From Diadema setosum (Eukaryota; Echinodermata; Echinoidea; Diadematoida; Diadematidae): 64,000 nt of DNA. The translations under genes and the position numbers were made by a program. Below are positions 36,601-45,134 of the stretch, in pieces; position 1 is the stretch's first letter; the number at the start of each line of letters is the position of its first letter. The notes under the pieces were generated by a model. The model had not been told where the DNA came from. It worked only from the letters and a program-made list of their open reading frames with translations, and did not search any database. The DNA lies in the NCBI RefSeq assembly GCF_964275005.1, contig NC_092701.1:12127788-12191787 (forward strand). The letters are read 5' to 3'.

Positions 36601-39600
36601 CTTCTAACCACCTTACCCGAGATCTTATAATCAAACCTTTAGTTTCAAAATCATAAATTTTATTTAAATTATCTTCTAATTTTTCTAAATCTAATAACGA
36701 ATGTTTATTTTTTGAGACATCCTCACCTAACTGCGAGTTAATTTTATGAATTTCATTTATAAGACGTTCCTTTTCTTTATTCCTTTCTTTTTTTTCCTAG
36801 CAAAATACTCAATACTAGTTCCAGTTATAACACACTTCAGGGCATCCCATTGAGTATTAGGGTTACAATCAGACTCTTCATGAATTTGTTTGAATTCAAT
36901 TATTTTTTCTTTAATCAATTTAATATAATCTGCATCATGGTGTAAATAATGACAATTAAGCTTCCAGTAACCTCTACCCCTCGAAGGAAGATTATCATTA
37001 AAATGAATTGAGACTACTGAATGGTCCGACTGAATTCCTGGAGAAATTTTAGATTTAATACAGTTTCCAATGAAATTGCTTGACACCAAAACATAGTCCA
37101 ATCTAGATAACACCTGAGGTGTCTTTTGGTGCCTAGTATACTGTCTTAGTGTTGGGTGAAAATGTCTCCAAACATCAATCAAATTATATTCTTCAATAAT
37201 ATCAGAAAATATATTACTAACCCTAACATTGGAATGTTGCTGACGAGTACCCTGATAATCTAAATGGCTTACTACCGCATTAAAATCTCCACCTATAATT
37301 AAAACAGAATTATCAAATTTATCAATTTCTGCAAAAACTTCTAATAAAAAATCTGGGTCATCTTTGTTTGGGGCATAAATATTTACTAATGTCACAGGTA
37401 TATCATTCAGAACAGCGTTTAAAATTAAGAATCTACCATTAATGTCATAAAATGCTGCATTTTCTTTAAAAACAACTGAGTTTCTTACTAGTATTGCTAC
37501 ACCCCGACTATTCGAAGAAAAACTTGCAAACCAACATTGTTCACCCCATTGGGATTTCCAAAACTTCTCATCATTTTTGGCAGAATGAGTTTCTTGTAGT
37601 AATATTATATCAGATTCAGTATTTCGCAAATAATGAAAAATCTTTCTTCTTTTTACAAAGTCTTGTAGACCCCTACAGTTGAAAGTACTTAATTTCACTA
37701 CCATTGTTCTATAAACAAAAACACACAAAAGTACCACCCCGGATCACAGAAAAAACATAAAGTGCATTGGTTGGATGTCACAAATATACATAAAACTAAC
37801 CAGATTGTAATAATCTGAAGTATACAATGAAAAGTTGAATAAAAACACATCTTGTCACAGAAAAAAAAACACACAATGAAAAATATGTAAAAAAGAGAAA
37901 AAAAAACCAAATACGGTATTATCAAGGCAAAAAACTGAAGAGAGCAAGAGCACAAGTAGTCAAGACTTCAAATCAAGCAAAACAGTCTTGACAAGTGCAA
38001 AATCATGTAACCAAATGAACAAGTTTGGCACGGAATAGAAAAAAACCAAATCAGCTGGAAAAATCAAAAGGTAAATACAGTATTGTCACATACATAGATC
38101 CAAAGTAATTACACTCCAGATTAAACCAAAAGAGCCTTACCATAAAAAAAAACAAAATTATAACCTTTTATAATTACTGAAATTACAATTCTACATGTGG
38201 TATATATTAAACTTGAACTACATGGAAGAAAAAAGGAGAAATCAAAGAAATGATACTAATACTAATACCCCAATCTCGACGAAGAATCGCCCTAGACATG
38301 ACTTTAAAAATACATACTGTATAAGTAAATTAAAAAAAATAACTTTGGATTTATGAGAATGCAATCTACACATACATAAAAGGAAAAATTATTCCTCATA
38401 GTTAGTACATACATGTAACTATTAGACACTACTCCTGGAATTATCTGAAAAGTGAAAATGCAATTGCAATGACCACACGATATAGCAAATCAGTTCCCAT
38501 CAATACAATTTTAACATGTACAGTGGTCTCCCATTATAATGAGCATTGGCACGAGGTCTCATCACAACAAGGTAATCACCGTAGACCCAAATTGCAATCC
38601 TCCATTGCACCGCATTATTTTGGAATGCTAACACAAGGTTTCACCACAACAAGCACACCTTCCTGGCCCAAAAGACCTCGCCATGAGAGTCCACTGTATC
38701 TTAAATAACTAAGCAGCGAATTAGACCCAAAAGTAGAAAAAAAAATATTTTGGAAAATATACTCGTGCCATGGCAACACAATAAAATACATACTAATGTA
38801 CACTGTACAAGTATACAAATATGAAAAATAAAACGTACAACACTTATACAATACATGTATGTGGTTTTAAAACTTAACATCCATCTACTTTTCTACAAAT
38901 ACATGTCACATTGATCAAAAGATGAGAAAAACAATTAAAAACAAGTCAGAAAACTTTGGAACCAAAATTTGTAAACCAAAAAAAGTTCTGCCATCAATAA
39001 GGAGTCACTAACCTACACAAAGTGTTTGAAGTGTATATACATGTCTCAAATTCATAAAAGTCAGAGCTTATTCTTTATTTTGATCATGAGAGATCATGTC
39101 CTCACTAAACAAAGACAAGCTTTCCTTCTTTACTCCTGTAAGCTAGTTTTGCTGGGTACAAGAAGAAGGGCTTCCTTCCCGCGTCTTTCAACTGCTTTAG
39201 TTGGTCCATTTTTTCCTTTCGCATCTGTAGAATGCGTCGTGAAAAGTCCTCTGACACGTAGATCTTGCTTCCTCTGAAGGAGCCCTCGGCTTTAAGCTTG
39301 GATATGCACGCTTTTCTCACCCTCTCCTTGGTCGCATACGACGAGAAAGCGACGTGGATAATTCTTGGCTTCGTATTCCCTGTACCACTCAGCTCGCGTA
39401 CTGTAGGGGTGCGGTGACACCGTTCGATAGCATACTCATCCACACCAACAAAATCGGTAAGGAACGACTTCACGGTTTCATAGCAGTTCTCCCTGGGAAC
39501 TTCTGGGATACCATGCAATACCAGATTACTCCGTCTTGCACGATTTTCTAGGTCATCGATCTTCAACAGCATGTCATCCTTCTCCTTCTTCAACTTTTTC

Positions 39601-42600
39601 ACTTCCTCTGTAACTGTATCCAGCTGGATACAGCAAGCACTGATTTTCTCCTCGTTGGCATTCGTTTTTAGCGCTATTTCTTCGAGCCTGTTTATTATCA
39701 ACGAGTCTATACGCTCCTCCAGTTTGTAGAATTTGTCTAGGAAGGAAGCGAACCAGTCCGGCGGGGGCGAGCTAGCTGCGTCGCCCGGCCCAGCGGGCTG
39801 CGACACCATCGGAGTGTCGTCAACTACGTCAACGGCGCTCGCTTTCTTCGGCGGAGCAAATTTTCCCTTTTCAGGGGTATCAAGATGTCGCTTCACTGAC
39901 ATGATTGCAATCAAACTGTCCTACAAATGAATACTGACAATACTACTCACTGTATATAATCACCAAGACTTCTCTCCAGCAAATATTTGGTAAAATATAG
40001 CGAACTAAGTGAGAACCATGCTTTCAGAACAAAGGGTGAGAGCGCCCTCCTGGTTCCCATTTTCTCACTATATACATTCAGGCTTGAATAAATGAAACGG
40101 TATGTTGAAGTGAAAAAGATATATGTCACACAGTTGAGGTCGGAGATACGTACCCGATTCTATCAAACATCTGGTACAAAGCAGTAGCTCCAATATTATT
40201 AGGAGGCTACTGTCTCTAATATGAAGTGACGGGGAAAAGCCACGGCACATGGCACTCTTAAAGCATCTGGTTCGACTGCTGGAAATCACAAAGTTCCCAC
40301 GGTCTGTGGTTAAAGTTTACACGGTATACAAAAACAGCGATTTACACAAAGGCTGGTAAATATAACAGTATGGTATGATCAACGCACGACATGACGACTA
40401 AGTTGTACCCATTCATACTTATGTTGTTCGTTTTGCTTGTTTGTTTGTTTGTTTGTTTGTTTGTTTGTTTGTTTGTTTGTTCATTTCCATCTGAGGAAAT
40501 GGCTGGATAGCCCATATTCAGCTACGCTAAGCTGGTCTTCCATGGGGTCCAGTTGGATGTGAGGTGGGACCACTTCACCGGGTTAAACACCCTGCTCTTT
40601 GCGATGAATGAATGAAGCGGGATCATTTACATGTATGAGTTGTGACTCTCTCATACACGGGACCTCCATTTTATGTCTTATCCGAGGGACAGAGTGTTTT
40701 GGCTCTTGCTAGAGGGGACGGTATGATTACACACAACATTGCTCAGTCCAGACTCGGGACCGAACCCGGGTCCTTAGGATTCAATTCAATTCAAACTTTA
40801 TTTTCACTTTCTTTCTTCAACAGAATGTATAAGAAACAATATCATGAACTTTACATGCGACTCGTTGTAAATATATATAACCAGGATCGTGAGGCAGACG
40901 CGCTACCGGACTGAGCCAACTCACCAATCCACCTTATGTATATAGGGATAAAATGAAGTAGGGAAAGGGTTTACGAGACAACGGAAAATTTGACAGAACA
41001 TCTATTGGTGTACAGTAAGTTCTGATCAAATTCCAACAATTATTATTGTTATTATTTTTTTGATCTAGTCTATCTACTCGTCGGCCGGAAAAAGTCCCAT
41101 TTTTCTCGGGTATACGCTGTGCGTTCCACACAAGGCACAAAAGCTGCGCGATCCGGAAGGGTACAACGTGATCGAAGTATTGGTTGCCAAGGAAAATCAT
41201 GGAGCTGTGAATGTGTATGTTCTCAAGGCAGACCTAATTTGATTAGGCTATATTGGTGACTTGTGTTCAGTCCCTCGACTTGCGTCTCGACATTTAATAC
41301 TGGCCTCAGTAGCATTTGAATTCCTTCGGACGACACATTCTACGACTTTTTTTTTCCATCGGAAGTCATCCTGTAAGGCACTGTTTACAATTTATTTGCA
41401 CATGAAACAAAAACCCAGCTTTAGTGCTTCGATAGTTCTAAAATGTAAGTTAGGGATGAAAAAAAAAGTAAAACTGCTAGTCGTTATAATCAATAATCAA
41501 TGCTTAGTCTTTTTAATATACAAAATGGGAACAATCGTTATTATAAAATTGTTAGACTTTACCGTCGAGAGTTATGATTTACTGAGAAAAACAGTGATAT
41601 CTTCTTATATTTTATATAGGCTTCATTGCAAAATGTTCATTATGGAAGGATGTTCTGTGATACAATGGGGTTATCCCACAAGACCGACACCCACGAGCCA
41701 TACAGCCCACGAGTTCGACATTGAAAAGATGTCCATGAGTCATACAGCTCAGGAGTCATACAGCCCATGAGTTCGACACTAGGCAAATAAAGCCCATGAG
41801 TTCGACATAGGTAAAACAGCCCACGAGTTCGACAGATACAACACGGCGCCTAATGTGTCGGTCTCGTGGGCCTAGTGTCGAACTCATGGGCTGTATGACT
41901 CGTGTATGAGCTGTATAACTCATGGGCTGTATGACTCGTGAGCTGTATGACTCATGGGCTATATGACTCGTGAGCTCTATAACTCGTTGGGTGTATGACT
42001 CGTGGGTGTCGGTCTCGTGACGTGCACCCGATACAACCACCCTACACATATTATGCATCAAATGTGATAACTCGAACATTTTTTGATCACTGCTCCCAAT
42101 GGTAAACAATACCTTGAAAGGGGAAATCAAGTGCAGTTGAAAGTTAGTCATAGCTTGCCATATAATAACTCATACACAAAATTTTGAAATTTCCAGTTTT
42201 TCATTCAAACGTAATTGCTCCCCAGGCTCAAATTCTGATATATTATACCAAATGGCTTTGCTTAGAATTTCATGATAAAATTTTGACTGCTCGTTGTGTA
42301 TTTAACCTGGCATCAGAATCCCGTAGAGGGCGTACAGCAGGTGGCAGCCCACATCGGCGTTGACCTGAGTCCTGACGAGGTCCAGAAAGTGGTCGAGCAC
42401 AGCTCGTTCAAGGGAATGAGTAAGACGTACACAACGCGTAAGATGGACGAAAAAGCAGTCGATAAGGATTTCCACGATGTGGTGAACTCAATCCCCTTCA
42501 TGAATAAAGGTATAAATCAACAGCTTGCGATGTGTTGTGGGATCAAGCAGGGTTCTTATATTGTGTGCATATTCTCCAGTTGATACTGACAGATGTACTC

Positions 42601-43063
42601 TAATCTGTCACATGATTGTATAGTGTGTACTTATCAAGAAGAGAAGAGAGAAGAGTTCGTGAGAGAGAGAGAGAGAGAGAGAAGGAGAGAAGGAGAGAAG
42701 GAGAGACAGAAAGACAGACAGACAGCCTCCCGCCCGAGAAGTAACGTACTTTTATGTAGAATAGAATACAACAGATAAATTACAGTAAGTGCATTTTTGA
42801 AATTAATGACAATGCTCGTTTTGTATGTTGTGGGATGTTGTTGTTAGTGTTGTTGTTGGTTTATTTGGGTTTTGTGTTCATATTCAGGGTTTTTTTTTGT
42901 TTGTTTGTTTGTTTTTATTTATTTTTTGTTTTGTTTTGTTTTTCTGTGTACAGGCGTTTCCGGTCAGTGGAAAGAGCGCTTCACCGTGGCCCAGAACGAA
43001 ATGTTTGACAAGTGGTACGAAGAGAAAATGAAAGGAGTCGACCTCACATTCGAGTTTGAATAA
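20814..43063 (+). CDS. Cytosolic sulfotransferase, gene 2 (six exons, 312 aa)
   Basis: Exons: 20814-20964, 21465-21724, 22122-22248, 29141-29238, 42317-42509, 42954-43063 (939 nt). GT..AG introns in phases 1-0-1-0-1, as in genes 1 and 3. Same PAPS-dependent role as gene 1. Motifs: TFPKTGTHW (PSB loop), His122 in SPRVILSHLP (catalytic base), VARNPKDILNS with Arg143 and Ser151 (3'-phosphate site), FGPWLDHNLGFW, NKGVSGQW and dimer motif [10 protein letters not shown]. The family's usual Arg of the RKGxxG motif is Asn274. ATG 20814 is preferred to an in-frame ATG seven codons upstream because gene 3 starts at the equivalent site. Exon 1 protein is identical to gene 3. Introns 3 (6.9 kb) and 4 (13.1 kb) are swollen by transposons absent from gene 3. 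AATAAA overlaps the stop codon. Confidence 0.92.
21017..21118. repeat. (TA)n microsatellite in gene 2 intron 1
   Basis: About 100 bases of TA repeats with a few changes, starting some 50 bases after the exon 1 donor. Gene 3 has a shorter TA run at the matching place (about 50291-50325). Confidence 0.95.
22376..22641. mobile_element. MITE with TTAA flanks, ancestral to the duplication (gene 2 copy)
   Basis: Inverted ends: AGGGATGGTATAGTTTTGGT at the left and, reversed, AGGGATGATATAGTTCTGGT at the right; TTAA occurs at both edges. An inner inverted repeat (GATATCCAAAAACAAAGTGG and its reverse) folds the left half on itself. The same element sits at the same place in gene 3 intron 3 (51580-51857), so insertion predates the duplication. 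TTAA flanks hint at a piggyBac-type target, without proof. Confidence 0.8.
23210..25583 (+). mobile_element. Non-autonomous Helitron, copy 1 of a head-to-tail pair
   Basis: Starts TCTATAACAGTAAAAGGCGA after an A (23209) and ends with a hairpin (ACCCGTGG-ATTT-CCACGGGT, 25556-25575) followed by GCTG and CTAG. These are the structural marks of Helitrons: 5' TC, a 3' hairpin about 10 nt before CTRR, and insertion between A and T. No Rep or helicase frame is present. The interior has a GC-rich block (23270-23420), a conserved 105-codon frame, and a tandem duplication of about 640 bp (about 24250-24890 and 24890-25540). It lies in gene 2 intron 3 and is absent from gene 3. Confidence 0.85.
23570..23887 (+). 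other. Conserved 105-codon frame inside Helitron copy 1
   Basis: The frame (MMACSEISVIFRRTRTHAHN...) is kept at the same length in copy 2 (25945-26262) with only a handful of residue changes. It is followed by CAG/GTACGT, a good splice-donor match, just before its stop. It could be a captured host 5' exon with promoter, since Helitrons often pick up such pieces, or conservation may only reflect recent copying. I recognise no domain. Confidence 0.35.
25945..26262 (+). other. Conserved 105-codon frame inside Helitron copy 2
   Basis: Counterpart of 23570-23887, same start, stop and length. Differences include DDG for DDD, RAC for RAR and HHGII for HNGTI. Read-through into the GTACGTCATT donor-like word is also kept. 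Confidence 0.35.
26726..26768. repeat. (TAA)n microsatellite in Helitron copy 2
   Basis: Uninterrupted TAA units, the longest of several ATA/TAA runs between 26690 and 28000. Confidence 0.9.
28738..28870. repeat. 133-bp foldback with 50-bp arms
   Basis: Left arm 28738-28787 and right arm 28821-28870 are inverted copies with one mismatch in 50 (GCTTTATTAGTGAC versus GCTTTATCAGTGAC when compared in the same orientation), around a 33-base loop. It lies in gene 2 intron 3, 156 bases after the Helitron end, and has no counterpart in gene 3. The transcript would fold into a long, nearly perfect hairpin, which could serve as a small-RNA source; a MITE of two fused ends is the plainer explanation. 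Confidence 0.9.
29259..29500. mobile_element. hAT-like MITE with internal repeat array, copy 1
   Basis: Flanked by an exact 8-bp duplication, TGAAATCT (29251-29258, 29501-29508), and gene 3 has the empty site at about 52840. Ends are CGGGGTCATCCCACAAGACC and, reversed, GGTGCACGTCACGAGACC; both run into CGACACCCACGAG. The interior is an array of short units mixing CATGAGT, CATACAGCC and TTCGACAC in one direction, then the same words reversed. It begins 20 bases after the exon 4 donor of gene 2. The 8-bp target site suggests hAT. Confidence 0.82.
30098..30560 (-). mobile_element. CR1/Jockey-type LINE 3' end in gene 2 intron 4
   Basis: On the minus strand this is a 5'-truncated 3' UTR with the family stem-loop (plus-strand arms 30302-30312 and 30336-30346; CAATGCTTGTAGAAT between them). 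Its tail end lies near 30105 (AACTTTATTTCATTTTTCG on plus). Very similar to 47432-47905. Gene 3 runs straight across the site near 53500. Confidence 0.8.
31499..31537. repeat. (CA)n microsatellite
   Basis: Pure CA run in gene 2 intron 4; the matching site in gene 3 (about 54400-54455) holds a degenerate CA-rich stretch. Confidence 0.9.
31740..32335 (+). mobile_element. CR1/Jockey-type LINE 3' end, plus orientation
   Basis: Carries the best version of the family stem-loop: an 11-bp perfect stem (GAGGGACCCAC 32067-32077 with GTGGGTCCCTC 32101-32111) around ATTCTACAAGCTC..CTTT. It ends in an A run (32299-32317) and AACTTGAACTTGAA. Gene 3 lacks the insertion (near 54600). The left border is approximate. 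Confidence 0.75.
33938..37704 (-). pseudogene. L1-type ORF2: endonuclease and reverse transcriptase, one frameshift
   Basis: From ATG 37704 the first frame (to 36757) is an APE-like endonuclease: FNCRGLQDF, LLQETHS, GGDFNAV, RLDYVLV and SDHSVV are visible. The second frame (about 36796 to 33938, roughly 950 codons) carries the reverse transcriptase: NYRPITLLTVDYKI, LDIEKAFDSVNH, GCPISPYLF and the catalytic FADDS, then a C-terminal CTFCGKMEETMVHLFCDCE cysteine-histidine segment. The two frames part at an A8 run on the minus strand (plus 36788-36795), a typical slippage site, so this is a single recent lesion, an assembly slip, or a shift used by the element. Otherwise the frame is open for 3.7 kb. 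Confidence 0.9.
38521..38696. mobile_element. 176-bp pogo/Tigger-like MITE nested in the L1
   Basis: Ends are CAGTGGTCTCCCAT and, reversed, CAGTGGACTCTCAT, bordered by TA on both sides (38519-38520 and 38697-38698). TA targets and CAGTGG-type ends fit the Tc1/mariner/pogo group. Inner words ACAAGGTAATCACCGTAGAC and ACAAGGTTTCACCACAACAA suggest decayed longer repeats. It lies between ORF1 and ORF2 of the LINE; whether it hit this copy or is part of the family is unknown. Confidence 0.75.
39105..39902 (-). CDS. L1-type ORF1 protein (265 aa)
   Basis: Begins MSVKRHLDTPEKGKFAPPKK, a basic Pro/Lys-rich N terminus. A heptad-like coiled coil follows (about residues 75-125, KKLKKEKDDMLLKIDDLENR), then an RRM-like part starting RRSNLVLHGIPE and a basic C-terminal domain (KIYVSEDFSRRILQMRKEKM ... 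KPFFLYPAKLAYRSKEGKLVFV-type end). This is the layout of L1 ORF1p (Transposase_22 type), an RNA-binding trimer that packages element RNA. The frame is uninterrupted, and more GC-rich than the rest of the element. Start chosen as the first ATG in frame. Confidence 0.9.
   Translation of the reverse strand: MSVKRHLDTPEKGKFAPPKKASAVDVVDDTPMVSQPAGPGDAASSPPPDWFASFLDKFYKLEERIDSLIINRLEEIALKTNANEEKISACCIQLDTVTEEVKKLKKEKDDMLLKIDDLENRARRSNLVLHGIPEVPRENCYETVKSFLTDFVGVDEYAIERCHRTPTVRELSGTGNTKPRIIHVAFSSYATKERVRKACISKLKAEGSFRGSKIYVSEDFSRRILQMRKEKMDQLKQLKDAGRKPFFLYPAKLAYRSKEGKLVFV
40425..40932 (-). mobile_element. tRNA-derived SINE in gene 2 intron 4, split by a LINE tail
   Basis: Flanked by CTTATGT on both sides (40418-40424, 40933-40939); gene 3 lacks it near 56430. 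On the minus strand the head has an A-box-like GGCTCAGTCCGGTAGCGCG and a B-box-like GGGTTCGGTCCCGAGTC, then a body of about 300 bp with CTATCCAGCCATTTCCTCAG, and a (CAAA)n tail (plus-strand GTTT units at about 40437-40481). Head and B box are pulled apart by a 102-bp insert. Confidence 0.85.
40781..40882 (-). mobile_element. Short LINE 3' tail inserted in the SINE head
   Basis: Plus-strand TCAATTCAATTCAAACTTTA start and AGGAT on both sides (40776-40780, 40883-40887) mark a severely 5'-truncated copy of the CR1/Jockey-type LINE, with its (ATTGA)n tail. It contains no stem-loop. A nested insertion: gene intron, then SINE, then LINE. Confidence 0.8.
41666..42028. mobile_element. hAT-like MITE with internal repeat array, copy 2
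   Basis: Same ends as 29259-29500 (TGGGGTTATCCCACAAGACC; reversed right end GGTGCACGTCACGAGACC) and an 8-bp duplication with one change (TGATACAA at 41658-41665, CGATACAA at 42029-42036). Gene 3 shows the empty site near 57520. The internal array is longer (363 versus 242 bp): extra ACTCGTGAGCTGTATGACTC-type units were added on the right side. Confidence 0.82.
42660..42722. repeat. (GA)n-rich microsatellite in gene 2 intron 5
   Basis: GAGA and GAAGGAGA units followed by (CAGA)n. The equivalent run in gene 3 is at about 60326-60395. Confidence 0.9.
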
Positions 43064-43226
43064 ATATCGTCCGGGTATCTGCAGCCTTTTGACATTGGTA
43101 TCTACGACGCCAACATCAGACTGATCTGTTTTACACGCTGAATCCTAGAGAATGTGGTTTTCATATTGTCATTGGGATTTTTCTTTCAAATCCAAGTTTC
43201 CATCTTTGCGGCTTTACATCATTACA

Positions 43227-43315
43227 GGGCTCACTTAAAAAGCAGGCCCTTGGGCCCTGAACGTGACTACCCTGTTCTTTTTTATTTTAATAAAACTGAA
43301 TAAATAAATAAATAA
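43227..43315 (+). mobile_element. 89-bp retroelement tail with (AAAT)n end, in gene 2 3' flank
   Basis: ATTACA duplicates flank it (43221-43226 and 43316-43321); gene 3 lacks it. It ends AATAAAACTG(AATA)n, so it is a very short 3' end copied by a LINE machinery of a different family from the (ATTGA)n group. It supplies two AATAAA words 200-250 bases past the gene 2 stop. Confidence 0.7.
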
Positions 43316-43767
43316 ATTACACTGACAAGACCAGAAAAGTTTCTTATACAAATATAGATATTACATAAACACAGACGAGGTGTAACCTTTACCTGAATGT
43401 ACGGCTGTCTCGATGTGAAAATAATAATACTGCATGATATTTGCAGTGTGTCATACAGCCAAACAATCAAACAAACAAGCAAAAATCTTGGTATTACAAC
43501 ACTATGCAGTCAGCTCACAGCTGACCTCTTGACTGGAGTGAGTTTTCGTAGAAAATTATCTTTTTCTCAATGTTTTAACAATGAAATTGTTGTAGTAATT
43601 TCAGTCCATGTCGACCAAGTTGATATAAGGAAGCGAACAGTAAGTTATACGTTGTAGTGCGTATACAGCCACGCAAGCTCACAAAATTTCATGTACTGGC
43701 ATTGCATTTTGATTGTAAACCACTTTATACTCTCTTTAATTATATTGTTTGAAAGATATTACCTTAA

Positions 43768-44552
43768 GGCCCGGTCCCACTGGCCGACGGACACAAAGCG
43801 TATGCAGAAAGGACACAGCGGACGAGCAAAATTTCGGGGATGGCTTCATCCGCTTTCATCCGCTCCAGAAATTGACAAAAATTGGCGAAAATTGGCGGTA
43901 ACAGAACGGAAATAGAACGGACGTGAATAGTATGCAGCGGGGATGTTAAACGGATGTTCATCGGAAGCCTAGCGGATGAAAGCGGATGGAAGGGGATGAC
44001 AGCTCCGAAGGGGTTACCGGAGATAATTGCGAAACGGACGCATAGCAGAAAAAGTGGATGCAGAGTGGATGCAGAGCGGATGCAGAGCGGATGTAGAGGG
44101 GATGCTTTCGAAATGCTTTATATACGAGATGCATACGCTTACATCCTTTCTATTAACGTGCTATTAACGATGTAAAGACGTTCCACGTACCATATCTTTC
44201 CTCCCTCTTTCCGTTTTTAGCTGCAGCGGATGTGAGTTGCGAGGATGCCCAGAGGATGTAGAGAGGATGCAGCGGACGTTTAAGGGATGCCGCACGGACA
44301 TACAACGTTTGTTGCTCGTATGTCGCGAATTTACATCGTACACAGCGGAAAGTTCATCCGTTCTAAAAGTTTTAAGCAGCCTAAAACTTTTTGCGCGGAT
44401 GAAATCACAGTGGACGGATGCTCGATGGATAGAGCGGATGAAACACGTATGCGATAGGTACACAGCGGATTCGTAGCGTTTTCCAACGGATGGCAAAATT
44501 TTTTGTACGCTTTACATCCTCTTTGCATCCGTAAGTGCAGTGGGACCGGGCC
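43768..44552. mobile_element. 785-bp Harbinger-like non-autonomous element
   Basis: Ends are GGCCCGGTCCCACTG on both sides (inverted) with TAA immediately outside each (43765-43767, 44553-44555). A 3-bp TWA target and GGCC..CACT-type ends fit PIF/Harbinger. The interior is packed with short GCGGATG and AGCGGATGCAGA units. No transposase. Gene 3 lacks it. Confidence 0.82.
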
Positions 44553-44556
44553 TAAG

Positions 44557-44633
44557 GCATACGTGTTTCATCCGCTCTATCCATCGAGCATTCGTCCACT
44601 GTGATTTCATCCGCGCAAAAAGTTTTAAGCTGC
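44557..44633. repeat. Inverted copy of Harbinger-like interior, just outside the element
   Basis: These 77 bases are the reverse complement, with few changes, of 44376-44452 inside the neighbouring element, and start 5 bases beyond its right end. It is either the remnant of a second, opposed copy or the result of a hairpin-type rearrangement. Confidence 0.75.
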
Positions 44634-44639
44634 TTAAAA

Positions 44640-45130
44640 GTGCGCGCTAATCCTGTACAAAACAAAGGTGCATGACAATGGCAATGGTTTGACAATGGTT
44701 TTTTTTATTTTCTCATGTCACCCAACGTCAGGGTATTGAAGAAAATCAAAAATAAACACCGTAACAGATAAAATCAGTTAATTGATACATTAATACATTG
44801 TAAATTACATATATATACAGAAAATTGCATATTTACAAAATATACAAAATATACAGAATGGTGCAGGACCCAGAAGAGAGAAAGAGAGTGAGAGAGAGAG
44901 AGAGAGAGAGAGAAGGAAAGAGAGAAGGAAGACAAACAAAACAGTTTAAAAAAAAAGCAGGGCAACAATAACGCAGATAAAAGCGATTTCAATAATATAA
45001 AACTAAACATTGTAAAAAGCTATATTTACATGAAAAAAATGCGTACGCAAGTTTCCTATAGAGACCTACGCTATCGACTCCCCTTTAGCGCTTACGCTTA
45101 CGCTTTGGCCCACTTCCCCGAGTCCGAAGA
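44640..45130. other. Non-coding stretch between the Harbinger-like element and a LINE
   Basis: AT-rich, with a (GA)n run (44887-44912) and two ATACAAAATATACA words. It looks like an old retroelement 3' end in minus orientation (a T run at 44700-44708 facing left), but no family hallmark is seen. Confidence 0.4.
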
Positions 45131-45134
45131 AGTC

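Larger units (their letters stand above)
33190..40050 (-). mobile_element. Near full-length L1-type LINE in gene 2 intron 4
   Basis: The element is flanked by a 13-bp duplication TGGTTCCCATTTT (33176-33188 and 40051-40063). Gene 3 keeps an unfilled site near 55230-55240. On the minus strand the order is a short 5' UTR (about 150 bp), ORF1 (39902-39105), a long 1.4-kb inter-ORF region, ORF2 (37704-33938), a 3' UTR of about 750 bp, and an A tail that shows as a T run at 33185-33199. ORF1 with a coiled coil and ORF2 with APE endonuclease, reverse transcriptase and a C-terminal zinc-knuckle-like segment place it in the L1/Tx1 group. It inserted after genes 2 and 3 separated, so it is young. Confidence 0.93.
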
